Shown here in pieces: positions 63,058-64,000 of a DNA stretch of 64,000 nt (position 1 is the first letter of the stretch; every line of letters begins with the position of its first letter). A program made the position numbers and the translations under genes. The DNA lies in the NCBI GenBank assembly GCA_023206055.1, contig CP065366.1, forward strand, positions 2,914,001 through 2,978,000. Reading direction: 5' to 3'. Under the pieces are notes generated by a model. The model was given only the letters and a program-made list of their open reading frames with translations, was not told where the DNA came from and made no database searches. The stretch is from Vibrio cyclitrophicus (GTDB lineage: Bacteria > Pseudomonadota > Gammaproteobacteria > Enterobacterales > Vibrionaceae).

Positions 63058-64000
63058 ATGGAACTCTTATGCCCAGCGGGTAACTTACCTGCTTTGAAAA
63101 CCGCTATTGATTGTGGTGCGGATGCTGTCTATATCGGATTCAAAGACGATACCAATGCCCGACACTTTGCAGGACTGAACTTTGCGGGTAAAAAGCTCGA
63201 TCGTGCTGTGCAGTATGTGCATGACCACAACAAGAAAATTCATGTTGCCCTAAATACGTTTGCTCACCCAAATGGCTTCGACCGTTGGACTAATGCCGTA
63301 GACAATGCCGCTGCACTGGGTGTTGATGCGCTGATCATCGCAGATATCGCGGTGCTTGAGTACGCAGCAAATAAGTATCCAGATCTAGAACTGCACCTAT
63401 CAGTGCAAGCATCTGCGACCAATGCAGTAGCTATCGACTTCTACCATAAAAACTTCAACGTTAAGCGTGTCGTACTGCCACGTGTATTGTCGATTCATCA
63501 GGTCAAACAGCTTTCTCGTAATATCACTTCTGACGTTGACCTTGAAGTATTCGCTTTTGGTAGCTTGTGTATCATGGCAGAAGGTCGTTGTTACCTCTCT
63601 TCATACATGACTGGCGAATCACCCAATACCGTTGGTGCTTGCTCTCCGGCGAAATACGTTCGCTGGCAAGAAACAGAAACCGGCTTAGAGTCTCGCTTGA
63701 ACGAAATCCTTATCGATAAGTATGAAGCAGGTGAAAACGCTGGTTACCCAACGTTGTGTAAAGGTCGCTTTGAAGCGGAGATCGATGGTGAACGTAAGCG
63801 CTATCACGCACTTGAAGAGCCAACGAGCCTCAACACACTATCCATGTTGCCTGAGCTTTTCGCAGCAAATGTTGCCTCGGTGAAGATTGAAGGTCGCCAG
63901 CGCAGCCCTGCTTATGTTGAACAAGTCACCCGTACGTGGCGCGCAGCTATCGATCGCTACTTAGCGAACCCAGAACAATACCAAGTGGAACAAGCTTGGA
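63058..64000 (+). CDS. ubiU: UbiU (YhbU), U32-family Fe-S protein, 3' truncated by window edge
   Basis: 314 residues visible from ATG at 63058; the frame is open to the right edge. MELLCPAGNLPALKTAIDCGADAVYIG is the U32 start. Four cysteines (C171, C178, C195, C234) have the same spacing as the 4Fe-4S ligands of E. coli UbiU. With UbiV it hydroxylates ubiquinone precursors without oxygen. ubiV is expected just beyond the window. Confidence 0.93.
   Translation, partial: MELLCPAGNLPALKTAIDCGADAVYIGFKDDTNARHFAGLNFAGKKLDRAVQYVHDHNKKIHVALNTFAHPNGFDRWTNAVDNAAALGVDALIIADIAVLEYAANKYPDLELHLSVQASATNAVAIDFYHKNFNVKRVVLPRVLSIHQVKQLSRNITSDVDLEVFAFGSLCIMAEGRCYLSSYMTGESPNTVGACSPAKYVRWQETETGLESRLNEILIDKYEAGENAGYPTLCKGRFEAEIDGERKRYHALEEPTSLNTLSMLPELFAANVASVKIEGRQRSPAYVEQVTRTWRAAIDRYLANPEQYQVEQAW

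Noticed and set aside
1..64000. CRISPR arrays, tRNA/rRNA genes, insertion sequences, integrases
   Set aside because: None seen: no regularly spaced repeats, no tRNA cloverleaf or rRNA recognised by eye, and no transposase or integrase among the translated frames. tRNAs were not scanned by a covariance model.

Overview
The window reads as a stretch of chromosome from a marine gammaproteobacterium, almost certainly Vibrio. Two blocks are the usual Vibrio chromosome I order: fusA2, radA, a double-PilZ gene like V. cholerae plzC, serB, ytjB, deoD/B/A/C, nupC; and tatD, prfC, rimI, holD, yhbS, ubiT, ubiU. A Splendidus-clade species is plausible, but that is inference. No rRNA, tRNA, CRISPR array, transposase or prophage gene was seen.

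Layout. 1-210 is the 3' end of a membrane protein gene. 352-15232 is a galactoside catabolic island: a sugar ABC importer (binding protein, two permeases and a divergent ATPase), LacZ beta-galactosidase, a GH36 alpha-galactosidase with a sodium/sugar symporter, and a LacI-type regulator. A MATE exporter lies inside it. LacI-style palindromes sit in the divergent promoter regions. 15435-17607 holds a LysR regulator divergent from a ChrA-type transporter.

17676-29287 is a complete tad (type IVc/Flp pilus) operon on the minus strand: flp, tadV, rcpC, rcpA, rcpB, tadZ, tadA, tadB, tadC, tadD, tadE, tadF, tadG and an OmpA-like gene, mostly with overlapping or abutting ends. Across an AT-rich control region with a perfect CRP site lie a LysR regulator and a lytic transglycosylase, probably part of the same module.

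31661-35257 contains an acyl-CoA synthetase, a short reading frame that looks like the tail of a decayed LysR gene, a DUF1127 protein, a GcvA-like LysR regulator and a VF530 protein. 35495-40920 is a second adhesion island: a CsgD-like LuxR regulator followed by pilin, chaperone, usher and a two-domain tip protein. The pilin leader can fold so that its ribosome binding site is paired, and a strong hairpin separates pilin from chaperone.

41163-64000 is conserved core: stand-alone EF-G2, RadA, the PlzC-like protein, SerB/YtjB, the deoCABD nucleoside-catabolic operon with the NupC importer (perfect CRP site upstream), TatD with an overlapping 51-residue DUF5363 gene, RF3, HolD-RimI, and the YhbS-UbiT / UbiU group, into which a PAS-GGDEF-EAL gene is inserted. 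UbiU runs off the right edge.

The recurring theme is carbon-source control (LacI-type and CRP sites) next to surface attachment (two unrelated pili) and c-di-GMP signalling (PlzC-like, GGDEF-EAL). I found no wholly unfamiliar multi-gene system. The most interesting leads are the tad control region with its flanking LysR/transglycosylase pair, and the non-classical chaperone-usher operon with its structured leader.
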